Both the position numbers and the translations under genes were made by a program. Shown one piece after another: positions 55,482-63,893 of a stretch of DNA of 64,000 nucleotides (position 1 is its first letter; the number at the start of each line of letters is the position of its first letter). The stretch is from Noviherbaspirillum humi (GTDB taxonomy: Bacteria; Pseudomonadota; Gammaproteobacteria; Burkholderiales; Burkholderiaceae_D). The notes beneath the pieces are model-generated. The model was not told the origin of the DNA. It was given only the letters and a program-made list of their open reading frames with translations, and did no database searches. Location of the stretch: NCBI RefSeq assembly GCF_900188095.1, contig NZ_FZOT01000001.1, forward strand, positions 1 through 64,000. The letters are read 5' to 3'.

Positions 55482-56759
55482 ATGCACGCAAACGCCATGT
55501 CCGATCCCACCGATCCGCTCGATCCGCTCGAAACCCGCGACCCGCAGCAGCGCGAGGAAGCTTTGATGCGCGCCCTGCCCGCCTTGGTGGCGCGGGCGCA
55601 GGCTGCACCCGGCTGGGCGCGCATCCTGCGCGACATCGACGCCGCCGCCGTCACCGGCCGCGCCGCGCTCGCCAGGCTGCCGGTGACGCGCAAGTCCGAC
55701 CTGCATGCGCTGCAGCAGGCGGAGCCGCCCTTCGGCGGCCTCACCACCACGCCGGCGCGGCGGTTGCGCCACCTGTTCATGTCGCCCGGCCCGATCTTCG
55801 ATCCGGAGGGAAGCGCCCAGGACTGGTGGCGCTTCGCCCGGCCGATGCGCGCCATCGGCCTGCGCGCCGGCCATGTCGTGCAGAACTGCTTTTCCTATCA
55901 CTTCACGCCCGCCGCCTTCATGGCCGAGGGCGGCGCGGCCAGCCTGGGCTGCCCGGTGATCCCGGCCGGCATCGGCCAGACCGAGATGCAAGTGCAGGCG
56001 ATGGCGGCGCTCAAACCGGATGCCTACGTCGGTACGCCGTCCTTCCTCAAGATCATCATCGAGAAGGCACAGGAAATGGGCGCCGACATCCGCAGCCTGC
56101 AACGGGCGCTGGTCGGCGCCGAAGCCCTGCCGCCGTCGCTGCGCGCCTGGCTGCAGGACAACGGCGTGCGGCGGGTGCTGCAGATGTACGGCTCGGCCGA
56201 CATCGGCAACATCGCCTACGAAACCGAAAGCGACGGCGCGGTCAATCCCGGCATGGTCATGGACGAGGACCTGATCCTGGAAATCGTGCGCCCCGGCACC
56301 GGCGACCCGGTGCCGGAAGGCGAGGTGGGCGAGGTGGTGGTCACCTCCTTCAATCCTGATTACCCGCTGATCCGCTTCGGCACCGGCGACCTGTCTGCGG
56401 TCCTGCCGGGGCGCTCGCCCTGCGGCCGCACCAATGTGCGCATCCGCGGCTGGATGGGCCGGGCCGACCAGACGACCAAGGTGCGCGGCATGTTCGTGCA
56501 TCCATCCCAGGTGGCGGAAGTGGTGCGGCGCCACCCGGAGATCGCGAAGGCGCGGCTGGTGGTGTCGGGCGAGATGGCCAACGATGTGATGACGCTGCAT
56601 TGCGAACTGGCGTCGCCCTCCTCTGAGGCGGGAATGGAAGCGGCGCTGGTGGACACCATGCGCGACGTCACCAAGCTGCGCGGCGAGGTGCGCTTCGTCG
56701 GCAAGGGGGAGTTGCCCAACGACGGCAAGGTGATCGAGGATGCGCGCAGCTACAAGTAG
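55482..56759 (+). CDS. Phenylacetate-CoA ligase-like (PaaK family) enzyme
   Basis: This 425-residue protein has the PaaK-family layout of an N-terminal helical domain with LPVTRKSDLHALQ, the phosphate-binding region LRHLFMSPGPIFDPEG (the usual SSGTTG is altered), the acceptor site MYGSADIGNIAYETE, RFGTGDLSAVLPG and a C-terminal domain with GRADQTTKVRGMFVHPSQVAEV. It likely activates an aromatic or other acid to its CoA ester. The altered ATP-loop raises doubt about adenylation efficiency. ATG 55482 is used; ATG 55497 is also possible. Confidence 0.82.
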   Translation: MHANAMSDPTDPLDPLETRDPQQREEALMRALPALVARAQAAPGWARILRDIDAAAVTGRAALARLPVTRKSDLHALQQAEPPFGGLTTTPARRLRHLFMSPGPIFDPEGSAQDWWRFARPMRAIGLRAGHVVQNCFSYHFTPAAFMAEGGAASLGCPVIPAGIGQTEMQVQAMAALKPDAYVGTPSFLKIIIEKAQEMGADIRSLQRALVGAEALPPSLRAWLQDNGVRRVLQMYGSADIGNIAYETESDGAVNPGMVMDEDLILEIVRPGTGDPVPEGEVGEVVVTSFNPDYPLIRFGTGDLSAVLPGRSPCGRTNVRIRGWMGRADQTTKVRGMFVHPSQVAEVVRRHPEIAKARLVVSGEMANDVMTLHCELASPSSEAGMEAALVDTMRDVTKLRGEVRFVGKGELPNDGKVIEDARSYK

Positions 56760-56826
56760 CGATGCCCTAAGAACACAACAGTCCTTCGGCTCGCGTTACA
56801 TCTGGCAATCAGCACGGGAGCGAAAC

Positions 56827-57225
56827 ATGAATCCAGTCATCCATTTCGAAATGCCCTACGAGGACCGCGAGCGCATGGCCGCCTTCTACCGTTCCGCCTT
56901 CGGCTGGCAGACGCAGATGCTAGGGCCGGAAATGGGCAATTACGTGCTGGCCACGACGACCGAGACCGAGACCGGCGACCGCGGACCGACGCAGCCGGGC
57001 GCCATCAATGGCGGCTTCTACGGCAAGCATCCGGACTGGCCGGCCCAGCATCCGTCGGTAGTGATCGGAGTGGATGACATCCGGGCGGCGATGGAGAAGG
57101 TTTCGGCGAGCGGCGGGCAGGTGCTGGGCGAGCCGATGGAAATTCCCGGCGTCGGACACTATGTGTCATTCATGGATCCGGAGGGAAACCGGGTCAGCAT
57201 GCTGCAGCCGCTTCCTCGCGGCTAG
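56827..57225 (+). CDS. VOC-family (glyoxalase/bleomycin-resistance fold) protein
   Basis: This 132-residue protein has two beta-alpha-beta-beta-beta units: VIHFEMPYEDRERMAAFYRSAFGWQ and HPSVVIGVDDIRAAMEKVSASGG, with the C-terminal VSFMDPEGNRVSMLQP. His and Glu positions for a metal ion are present (H5, E-containing strand near the end). The family includes dioxygenases, isomerases and binding proteins, and the role here is unknown. It follows the PaaK-like gene after 67 bases in the same direction. Confidence 0.82.
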   Translation: MNPVIHFEMPYEDRERMAAFYRSAFGWQTQMLGPEMGNYVLATTTETETGDRGPTQPGAINGGFYGKHPDWPAQHPSVVIGVDDIRAAMEKVSASGGQVLGEPMEIPGVGHYVSFMDPEGNRVSMLQPLPRG

Positions 57226-57309
57226 CAGCCGGCAAGGAGCACGAGGCAGCTCCCGTCAAGCGCCTCTTTTGCGCTTTCCTGAAGCGCCCGTTCCGCACGG
57301 GCCGCTTGC

Positions 57310-57855
57310 CTACTTGATCAACGCCATCAGCTCCCGGAAGCGTGGATGGCGGCTGTCCTGCAGCCATTCGAACACCACCATCTCGCTGGTCAGAATTTCC
57401 GCGCCGGCTGCACGCGCCCGGTCGAGGGCAACCGCCTTGTTGGCCGGATCGCGCGAGCCGACGGCATCGGCGATCAGGCGCGCCGGGCGCCTGCGCGCCA
57501 GCAGGCCGAGCACCGTCTGCAGCACGCAGACATGGGCTTCGCAGCCGACAACGATGAACTGGTCGCGGTCGCCGGGAAGCGCCTCCAGGAAAGCCGGCTC
57601 GGCGCAGGCGTCGAAGCTGTCCTTCTCCACCACCTGGTTGCACAGCGCATGCAGGTCTGCCACGTTGGGGCCCAGCTTGGCCGGCGTCTGCGCCGTACCG
57701 ATCACCGGCACGCCGAGCGCGCGCGCCGCCTGGGCCAGGATATGCGCGCGCTGGATCACCTGCTCGCCGGCATGAATGGCCGGCATCAGCCGCTGCTGCA
57801 GGTCGATGACGATCAGCGCCGACCGGGAAGCGTCGCACAACGCGGTGGGATTCAT
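57310..57855 (-). CDS. Isochorismatase-family cysteine hydrolase
   Basis: This 181-residue protein has the catalytic triad D18 (LIVIDLQQ), K78 (VEKDSFDA) and C110 (VGCEAHVCVLQT), with the cis-peptide region before the Cys. Members hydrolyse amide or vinyl ether bonds (nicotinamidase-like and others). The ATG at 57855 overlaps the TetR gene stop by ATGA, so the two are co-translated. The link to the divergent HpaB-like gene suggests a shared pathway. Confidence 0.87.
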   Translation of the reverse strand: MNPTALCDASRSALIVIDLQQRLMPAIHAGEQVIQRAHILAQAARALGVPVIGTAQTPAKLGPNVADLHALCNQVVEKDSFDACAEPAFLEALPGDRDQFIVVGCEAHVCVLQTVLGLLARRRPARLIADAVGSRDPANKAVALDRARAAGAEILTSEMVVFEWLQDSRHPRFRELMALIK

Positions 57856-58520
57856 GGCGTCTCCTGCTGGATGAGTTTCTTCACGTAAGCCGCGAACAGC
57901 TTGCGGCCGTCCTGGCCGAACATGCGGATGCGGCCGGTATGGGTCAGCAGCAGCAGGCCGACGCAATGGCCGAACAGCGCGGTGGTTTCGCGCAGGGCGT
58001 CGGCCGGCCCGGCACCGAGTTCCGCCAGCCCCCGCTCCACGCTGGAGAGGGCATCGCGCAGGCGCTGGTTGAGGCGGTCGTTGAGTTCCGGTGTCAGGCC
58101 GAGCGGCCGCATTTCCTGGAAATAGTAGAAGCCGAGATCCAGCTCGCGCGGATTTTCCAGGTAGAAGTCGTAGAAGGCGAGCGCATGGCGCTCGACGCGG
58201 CGGCGCGGCGAACTGCTGTCGTTGCCGCCGTGATGCACGGCTTCGTTGAGGCGGTCGAGCGACTGCAGCAGCAGCTCGCCGTAGATGTCTTCCTTGCTCG
58301 GGTAATGGTTGTAGAGGGCGCTGGCGGCATAGCCTGCTTCGGCGGCGATGGCGCGCATGTTGGCGCCGAGCAGCCCTTCCTTTTCGAACACCCGGCGCGC
58401 CGCATCCAGGATCATCTGGCGCTTGAGCTCGTTGACGGCGCGCAGCCGGGTCCCGCGCGGATGCGCCGCCGCGGCGTCTCCTTCGACGCGGTTTTCTGCG
58501 AGTGCGACTGTTTTCTTCAT
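57852..58520 (-). CDS. TetR-family transcriptional regulator
   Basis: This 222-residue protein has a DNA-binding domain (about 32-78: RQMILDAARRVFEKEGLLGANMRAIAAEAGYAASALYNHYPSKEDIYGEL) and a helical ligand-binding domain with FYDFYLENPRELDLGFYYFQE and LFGHCVGLLLLTHTGRI. It is divergent from the HpaB-like gene with a 111-base gap that contains a sigma-70 promoter and a 15-base palindrome (58582-58596), the likely operator. It probably represses both itself and the HpaB-like gene. Confidence 0.9.
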   Translation of the reverse strand: MKKTVALAENRVEGDAAAAHPRGTRLRAVNELKRQMILDAARRVFEKEGLLGANMRAIAAEAGYAASALYNHYPSKEDIYGELLLQSLDRLNEAVHHGGNDSSSPRRRVERHALAFYDFYLENPRELDLGFYYFQEMRPLGLTPELNDRLNQRLRDALSSVERGLAELGAGPADALRETTALFGHCVGLLLLTHTGRIRMFGQDGRKLFAAYVKKLIQQETP

Positions 58521-58570
58521 GCGCCGACTTTAGCATGGCGCCGCGGGTTTGCGCGGCCTCGAATGAACGT

Positions 58571-58599
58571 TTGACATTTCAATGAACGGCGTTCATATT
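58571..58599 (+). promoter_or_regulatory. Promoter of the HpaB-like gene
   Basis: A perfect -35 TTGACA (58571-58576) is followed after 17 bases by -10 CATATT (58594-58599), about 30 bases before the ATG. The operator palindrome at 58582-58596 fills the spacer and enters the -10. Confidence 0.7.
58582..58596. promoter_or_regulatory. TetR operator palindrome
   Basis: ATGAACG and CGTTCAT flank a central G, forming a perfect 15-base inverted repeat between the -35 and -10 of the HpaB-like gene. A second ATGAACG half-site lies upstream at 58563-58569. Placement is ideal for repression by the TetR protein encoded next to it. Confidence 0.7.
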
Positions 58600-58631
58600 T
58601 TTGCGAACATTATCCAAACAAGGAGACCGCC

Positions 58632-60194
58632 ATGTTCATGTCGTCCGCCGAGTACCGCGAATCCCTCCGCCGCTTCAAGCCGCGCGTCTATCTCGATGGC
58701 CGGCGGGTGGAGTCGGTGGCCGACGAACCCGGCTTCGCGCCCGGCATCAATGCCCTCGGCGTGACCTACGACTATGCGCTGAAGGAGCAATACGCGCCCC
58801 TGATGCGGGCGGTGCAGCAGACCTCCGGCAAGGAAGTCAACCGCATGCTGCACATTTGCACCGAGAACGGCGACCTGCTCAACAAGCTGGAAGCGGTTCG
58901 CCTGCTGTGCCAGGAAACCGGCTGCGCCCAGCGCTATCTCGCCACCGACGCCCTCAACGCCATCTTCCAGGTGGCGCACCGCATCGACGCCGACAAGGGC
59001 ACCGGCTACCGCCAGCACATCGTCAACTATATTCACGAGGTGCAGGACCGCGACCTGTCGCTCGGCATCGCCATGACCGATGCCAAGGGCGACCGCAGCA
59101 AGCGTCCGCACGAGCAGGCCAATCCCGATGCCTACCTGCACATCGTCGAGCGCAGCGCGAAGGGCATCGTCATCTCCGGCACCAAGGCCATCGTCACCGG
59201 CGCGCCCTACATGCATGAGTTCCTCGTCATGCCCTGCCGAAACATGAGCGAGCAGGATGCCGATTTCGCCGTCTGCTGCGCCGTGCCCTGCGACGCGCCG
59301 GGCCTGACCATCATCGCCCGCCCGGCGGGACGGCCGGGCGAGAAGGCGGCGCTGTTCTCCAACAAGTTCGGCCAGTCCACCGGCGTGCTGGTGTTCGACA
59401 GGGTGTTCGTGCCGTGGGAGCGGGTGTTCTATGCCGGCGAATGGGAGCACTCCAGCTTCATGACCTATCAGTACGCCACCCATCACCGCCAGACCTGCAT
59501 CGCCGCCCGCGCCGGCTTCGGCGACCTGCTGATCGGCGCCGGCGCCCTGATGTGCGAAGCCAACGGCTTCGACCCGGCGAAGGAAACCCATTTGCGCGAG
59601 CAGATGGTGGAGCTGATCAAGATCACCGAAGGCTTCTATGCCTGCGGCGTGGCGGCCTCGGTCTACGCGGCCAAGGACGAGGCTTCCGGCGTGTTCGTGC
59701 CGGACGCGGTCTTCGCCAACATCGGCAAGCTGCTGCTGGCCACCCAGATCTATGACATGCACCGCATCGCCCACTACGTGTCCGGCGGCCTGATCGTCAC
59801 CCTGCCCGGCCCGGATGAGGACCACAACCCGGCCACCGAGGCGGTGCTGGCCGACGTGCTGCGCGCCAATCCGGACGTGCCCTACGAAAAGCGGATACAG
59901 ACCGCCCGCTTCATCGAGGACCTGACCGCCTCCTACCAGGGCGGCTGGTATTCGGTGATCAGCCTGCACGGCGGCGGCTCCCCGGCGGCGATGAAGCAGG
60001 AGATCTACCGGAACTATCCGGTGGGGAACAAGGTGGAACTGGTGGAGCGGCTGATGGAACGCGGCGTGGTGGACGACCCGCGCCGGCCGATCACGAGCAA
60101 CCGCCAGCCGGGCAAGTGCTGCTCGACCGGTTGCACGGCGCCGGGGCAGCCGATGATGGTGGAGTTGCCGGTTTCGAGGAAAAAACCGGATTGA
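58632..60194 (+). CDS. 4-hydroxyphenylacetate 3-hydroxylase / 4-hydroxybutyryl-CoA dehydratase family flavoprotein
   Basis: This 520-residue protein of the HpaB/AbfD superfamily has SSAEYRESLRRFKPRVYLDGRRV, GIAMTDAKGDRSKRP, GIVISGTKAIVTGAPYMHEFLVMP, FDRVFVPWERVFYAGEW and FGDLLIGAGALMCEANG, with the late HGGGSPAAMKQE. A Cys-rich tail GKCCSTGCTAPGQP ends it. A His matching a dehydratase cluster ligand appears (THHRQTC), but the Cys seven residues on, by my recollection of AbfD, does not. Either flavin-dependent phenol hydroxylation or dehydration is possible. AAGGAG precedes the ATG. Confidence 0.8.
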   Translation: MFMSSAEYRESLRRFKPRVYLDGRRVESVADEPGFAPGINALGVTYDYALKEQYAPLMRAVQQTSGKEVNRMLHICTENGDLLNKLEAVRLLCQETGCAQRYLATDALNAIFQVAHRIDADKGTGYRQHIVNYIHEVQDRDLSLGIAMTDAKGDRSKRPHEQANPDAYLHIVERSAKGIVISGTKAIVTGAPYMHEFLVMPCRNMSEQDADFAVCCAVPCDAPGLTIIARPAGRPGEKAALFSNKFGQSTGVLVFDRVFVPWERVFYAGEWEHSSFMTYQYATHHRQTCIAARAGFGDLLIGAGALMCEANGFDPAKETHLREQMVELIKITEGFYACGVAASVYAAKDEASGVFVPDAVFANIGKLLLATQIYDMHRIAHYVSGGLIVTLPGPDEDHNPATEAVLADVLRANPDVPYEKRIQTARFIEDLTASYQGGWYSVISLHGGGSPAAMKQEIYRNYPVGNKVELVERLMERGVVDDPRRPITSNRQPGKCCSTGCTAPGQPMMVELPVSRKKPD

Positions 60195-60255
60195 AGGAGA
60201 GAATGGATGGGGGCGGGCCTTCGGCGGCCGAGCGCCCTGCCTTTATCCGTCGGCG

Positions 60256-60519
60256 TCAATCCCGCTTGATGTTCTTGTCCGGCGAGACGGTGGGCGGATT
60301 GTTCACCACCTCGTCCACCCCATGCATGCCGCGCATGTCGGTATCCACCTGCCCGTTCTTCAGGTCCTCGTAGGCCTGCTTGATGTCATCCCGCTTCGGG
60401 CCCGGCTGCGACGCCTGGCTGTCCTCCGATTCGTCGCGCTCGTGCGGCATGCGCGGCGTGGATTCGTCGCGGGCGGGGCGGCTGGTCCTGACCTCGAGTT
60501 GCTTCGATGCAGTGCTCAT
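60256..60519 (-). CDS. Hypothetical hydrophilic protein
   Basis: This 87-residue, strongly charged protein (many Asp, Glu, Arg, Lys and Pro) has no hydrophobic core and is probably disordered. The most ordered-looking part is DDIKQAYEDLKNGQVDTDMRG. The ATG at 60519 is chosen; the frame continues upstream with no better start. Proteins of this composition occur as small stress or spacer proteins in Burkholderiales, but I do not recognise a named family. Confidence 0.5.
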   Translation of the reverse strand: MSTASKQLEVRTSRPARDESTPRMPHERDESEDSQASQPGPKRDDIKQAYEDLKNGQVDTDMRGMHGVDEVVNNPPTVSPDKNIKRD

Positions 60520-60827
60520 GGCTGTCCTTGGTATCGGGTTGGCAATACCGGTTCGAACCCGCTGAGCGGCAAAGATTCCCTCAACTGAGCAGCACGGCAA
60601 CTTGCCCATGCCTTCAAGCATGGCGTTTCATCCCTTTCCGGTTGCTGCCTCGTCAGCAGTGGCGCGCTCGCAGTATTGACCATTCCGGAACCCTGCTTTG
60701 ACTGGCGAATTTCCTTGCAGCCGGCAAGTTTCCGGAAATACAGTTTAGTGACCCGCGTGTGTCGATCATTTTCCTGCCGCGCTCCATCAACGCGGTGTGG
60801 CCGCGGCTCTCTCTTACGGTCACAAGC
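60520..60827 (+). other. Intergenic region, no gene seen
   Basis: This 308-base gap between divergent small genes holds a weak hairpin (CCATGC/GCATGG around 60606-60623) but no convincing promoter, repeat or RNA. Confidence 0.5.
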
Positions 60828-61442
60828 ATGCTGATTCCATCATCTTTTTACGGACGCTACAAAGCGGTTTTAACCCGAAGTCGCGCAAGCCTGCGTCACC
60901 TCGCGCGCGGCGGGCAATGGAATGAAGCCATCGGCGCTGAGCACGCAGTGGATACCGCAAACTGTCCGGGCCTGATCGTCCTGCATGGCCCAAGCCGGCT
61001 GCTTGGCGACAGCTCGCATTTTCATTGCTATGTTCATCTGCAGCAGATCCTCGATGCCCTATCGGATGGAGGGCTGCCTGCCGCAGTCCAGCCGGAAATC
61101 TTCCATCGATCCCTGCAGACTGCCTGGGGCGTTCTGGGCCTTCTTTCTCAGCCCAATGTGATGTGGCTTCATCCAAAAGAGCGGCATGAACCCTTCCTGA
61201 AAGCGTGCCTCCAGTATTGGGACGTTTTGCTTCAGGAAGGAGAGCGGTATTCGAATGGCTCGACTACCGGGCAGGGTTTGTGGGCCATGCACACCAACCT
61301 CAAGTATGTTCTGGCGAACAGCGGATTCAGCATCGAGCTGCTGAACGCGCCTTTACCTGCCGGCGGACTGGCGGATTTGTTGAGAAGGGGCGGCTTCGAC
61401 TTCAGCGGTGCCAGTTATGAACCGGCACCCGATCGAAGTTGA
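60828..61442 (+). CDS. Hypothetical protein (ORFan)
   Basis: This 204-residue soluble protein begins MLIPSSFYGRYKAVLTRSRASL. It is mixed alpha/beta with HFHCYVHLQQILDALSDGGLP, WLHPKERHEPFLKACLQYWDVLL and a Gly-rich C-terminus. No family is recognised. The frame extends 23 codons upstream to a GTG at 60759, so the start is uncertain. Its base composition is slightly lower in GC than neighbours. Function is unknown. Confidence 0.5.
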   Translation: MLIPSSFYGRYKAVLTRSRASLRHLARGGQWNEAIGAEHAVDTANCPGLIVLHGPSRLLGDSSHFHCYVHLQQILDALSDGGLPAAVQPEIFHRSLQTAWGVLGLLSQPNVMWLHPKERHEPFLKACLQYWDVLLQEGERYSNGSTTGQGLWAMHTNLKYVLANSGFSIELLNAPLPAGGLADLLRRGGFDFSGASYEPAPDRS

Positions 61443-61589
61443 AACCTGGGCGCAATACCTTGCGCCTCTTGATTGTCGATCTGCACGGGCGGGACGGCGA
61501 ATCAAGGCCTCGGTTGACGGGTCTGATGTTCATCGCTTTCATCGGCATCGGTTTTCCCCCTGGATGGCGCCAAAAATAACGTGAACCGC

Positions 61590-61892
61590 TCAGGCCCCCT
61601 CGACGATGAACAACCGGCCGATGGAATTGGCCTGGCGTATCTCCCGCGCCCTGGTGTACTCCACCGAGTCGTACCAGGTGCGGGCCTGTTCCAGCGAAGG
61701 AAACTCCACGATCACGGTGCGCCAGCCGTCGTTGTGGCTGTCGTCGCCGCCTTCGAGCTGCACCCGCTGCCCGCCGCGCGCGATGAATTGCCCGCCGTAC
61801 TGGGCGACGGCCGGAGTCGACAGCGCCCGGTAGCCTTCATAGTCGACCGGGTTGGTGACCTGGATTTCGGCCACCACGTAAGCTTTCTTCAT
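61590..61892 (-). CDS. DUF1330-family protein
   Basis: This 100-residue protein has the DUF1330 pattern: KKAYVVAEIQVTNPVDYEGYRAL, AVAQYGGQFIARGGQRVQLEG, WRTVIVEFPSLEQARTWYDSVEYTRAREIRQ and a last strand RLFIVEG. The fold is a dimeric ferredoxin-like barrel of unknown function. AAGGAG before the ATG at 61892 fixes the start. It follows the flavin oxidoreductase gene after 11 bases on the same strand, so the pair is probably an operon. Confidence 0.85.
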   Translation of the reverse strand: MKKAYVVAEIQVTNPVDYEGYRALSTPAVAQYGGQFIARGGQRVQLEGGDDSHNDGWRTVIVEFPSLEQARTWYDSVEYTRAREIRQANSIGRLFIVEGA

Positions 61893-61903
61893 ACCGTGCT
61901 CCT

Positions 61904-62872
61904 TCACGTCCGGCCGCAGATACGGGCGCGGGCCGCCTCGTATTCCTGCTTCAGGCGGTCCACCACCTCGGCGACGCTCGACACGTCGTCCATCAGGCCG
62001 ACACCCTGGCCGGCGCCCCAGATGTCGCGCCAGGCCTTGGCCTTGCTGCCGCCGCCGGAAGCGAAGTTCATGGTCGACTTGTCGGCGGTCGGCAGGTTGT
62101 CCGGGTCGAGGCCGGCGGCGACGATGGACTTCTTCAGGTAGTTGCCGTGCACGCCGGTGAACAGATTGGTATAGACCACGTCGGCGGCCGAGGATTCGAG
62201 GATGGCCTGGCGATAAGCTTCGTCGACATTCGATTCCCTGGTGGCCAGCCAGCGCGAGCCGATGTAGGCAAAGTCGGCGCCCATGGCCTGCGCCGCGAGG
62301 ATGGCATCGCCGGTGGCGATGGAGCCGGACAGGGCGATCGGTCCCTGGAAGAACTTGCGCACCTCGCCCACCAGCGCGAACGGCGACAGCGTGCCGGCAT
62401 GGCCGCCGGCGCCGGCCGCCACCAGGATCAGGCCGTCCACTCCCGCCTCCAGCGCCTTCTGTGCATGGCGGATGGAGATCACGTCGTGCATGACGATGCC
62501 GCCATAGCTGTGGATGGCATCCAGCATTTCCCTCGGCGGCGCGCGCAGGCTGGAAATGATGATGGGAATGCGATGCTTCACGCAGACTTCGACATCATGC
62601 TCGAGGCGGTTGTTGGACTGGTGCACGATCTGGTTCACCGCGATCGGCCCGATCTTCGCTTCCGGATTCCGCTCCTTGAACTCGGCCAGCTCGGCCTGGA
62701 TCTCGGTCAGCCAGGTGTCGAGCAGCTCGGCCGGCCGCGCATTCAGCGCCGGGAAGGAGCCGACGATGCCGGCCTTGCACTGCGCTTTGACCAGGGCCGG
62801 GCCGCTGGCGATGAACAGCGGCGAGCCGATGACGGGAAGACTGAGGTTTTGCAGCACGGGGGGCAGGGACAT
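61904..62872 (-). CDS. Nitronate monooxygenase-like flavoprotein
   Basis: This 322-residue TIM-barrel FMN protein has LPVIGSPLFIASGPALVKAQ, GIVGSFPALNARP, RIPIIISSLRAPP, AGAGGHAGTLSPFALVGEVR (FMN phosphate site) and IATGDAILAAQAMGADFAYIGSRWLAT. It belongs to the nitronate monooxygenase/2-nitropropane dioxygenase family; some members are enoyl reductases. The substrate is unknown. It is followed by a DUF1330 gene. Confidence 0.87.
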   Translation of the reverse strand: MSLPPVLQNLSLPVIGSPLFIASGPALVKAQCKAGIVGSFPALNARPAELLDTWLTEIQAELAEFKERNPEAKIGPIAVNQIVHQSNNRLEHDVEVCVKHRIPIIISSLRAPPREMLDAIHSYGGIVMHDVISIRHAQKALEAGVDGLILVAAGAGGHAGTLSPFALVGEVRKFFQGPIALSGSIATGDAILAAQAMGADFAYIGSRWLATRESNVDEAYRQAILESSAADVVYTNLFTGVHGNYLKKSIVAAGLDPDNLPTADKSTMNFASGGGSKAKAWRDIWGAGQGVGLMDDVSSVAEVVDRLKQEYEAARARICGRT

Positions 62873-62987
62873 GGCGGCCTCGCGGTTGTCGTGGGTTGTC
62901 GTGGAATGGGAAAGCAGATTATAAGAGCAAAAAAGAACGGTCGTGCTGGAATGCGGCGTCTAATTTTTTGCAGGCGCTGTCATTGTT

Positions 62988-63893
62988 TCAGGCATCGACC
63001 AGCGCGTCGCCTTCCACCGCCGCCGCGCCTGCCTTCACCAGCTGCGCCACCACCCACTCGGAAAGCGCGCCCATTTCCTTGCCGATGAAGCGTCGGTTGG
63101 TCTCTCGCAGCAGCGGCATGCCGGCAAGCATCGCCGGCACTTCCCCCAGCGGAATGCGCTTCTTGTCCAGCAGCAGGAACTTGAGCAATACCTTGGCCGC
63201 CTTGGTGGCGTTGCGCGCCGGGTCGGCTTCGAAGTAATCGAGGACGGCGTAGGCCTTCTTCAATGCCGTCCCGATGTCGGTGAACGGCGCGCCATGGCCG
63301 GGGATGACCAGCCGCACTTCGAGGCCGGCGATCAGGTCCAGGGTGGCGCGGGCATCGGCAAAGCCGGGCTGGCCTTCGAGCTCGGGGAAGATGATGCCGA
63401 AACCGTTTTCCCACAGCGCGTCGGCGGAGATGAGAATGCCTTCCTGCTCGCAGTGCAGGATGAGCGAATGCGGGTCGTGCCCGGGCGAAGCCAGCGCCCG
63501 CCAGTCGAGATCGCCCAAACGCAGCACGTCGCCCGGCGCGTAGGTGTCGTCGAAGCCGAATCGCTCGCATTGCTGGCCGGTGGCGCGATAGGTCAGCGCC
63601 TCCTCGTCCCAGTCGAGCACCTTGCCGGCCTCGTCGGCGGGAATCGTGGTGCGGCTGGCGTAGGCGCGCTGCAGCGCGGCGTTGCCGCCGCAGTGGTCGG
63701 AATGCAGGTGGGTATTGACGATGCGGTCCAGCCGCCGGCCGCCGAGCGCATGGCGCACCAGGGCCAGCGTCTGGTTTGCATGGCTGACGTAGCCGGTGTC
63801 GACGATGGCGGTCTCGTTCCGGCCGAGGAAGACGATATTGTTCGAGGACAGCCAGCCGCGCTCGAACACGCGCATCGTCGGCGGCAGCTTCAT
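62988..63893 (-). CDS. MBL-fold metallo-hydrolase
   Basis: This 301-residue protein has the metallo-beta-lactamase metal motif THLHSDHCGG near residue 62, the second site PGHDPHSLILH near 140, and IPGHGAPFTDIG near 205. Two zinc or iron ions are expected. A C-terminal helical part (about 225-301) goes beyond the catalytic core. Possible roles include thioesterase or glyoxalase II-like hydrolysis. The ATG at 63893 overlaps the stop of the upstream gene (63890-64000), indicating coupled translation. Confidence 0.87.
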   Translation of the reverse strand: MKLPPTMRVFERGWLSSNNIVFLGRNETAIVDTGYVSHANQTLALVRHALGGRRLDRIVNTHLHSDHCGGNAALQRAYASRTTIPADEAGKVLDWDEEALTYRATGQQCERFGFDDTYAPGDVLRLGDLDWRALASPGHDPHSLILHCEQEGILISADALWENGFGIIFPELEGQPGFADARATLDLIAGLEVRLVIPGHGAPFTDIGTALKKAYAVLDYFEADPARNATKAAKVLLKFLLLDKKRIPLGEVPAMLAGMPLLRETNRRFIGKEMGALSEWVVAQLVKAGAAAVEGDALVDA

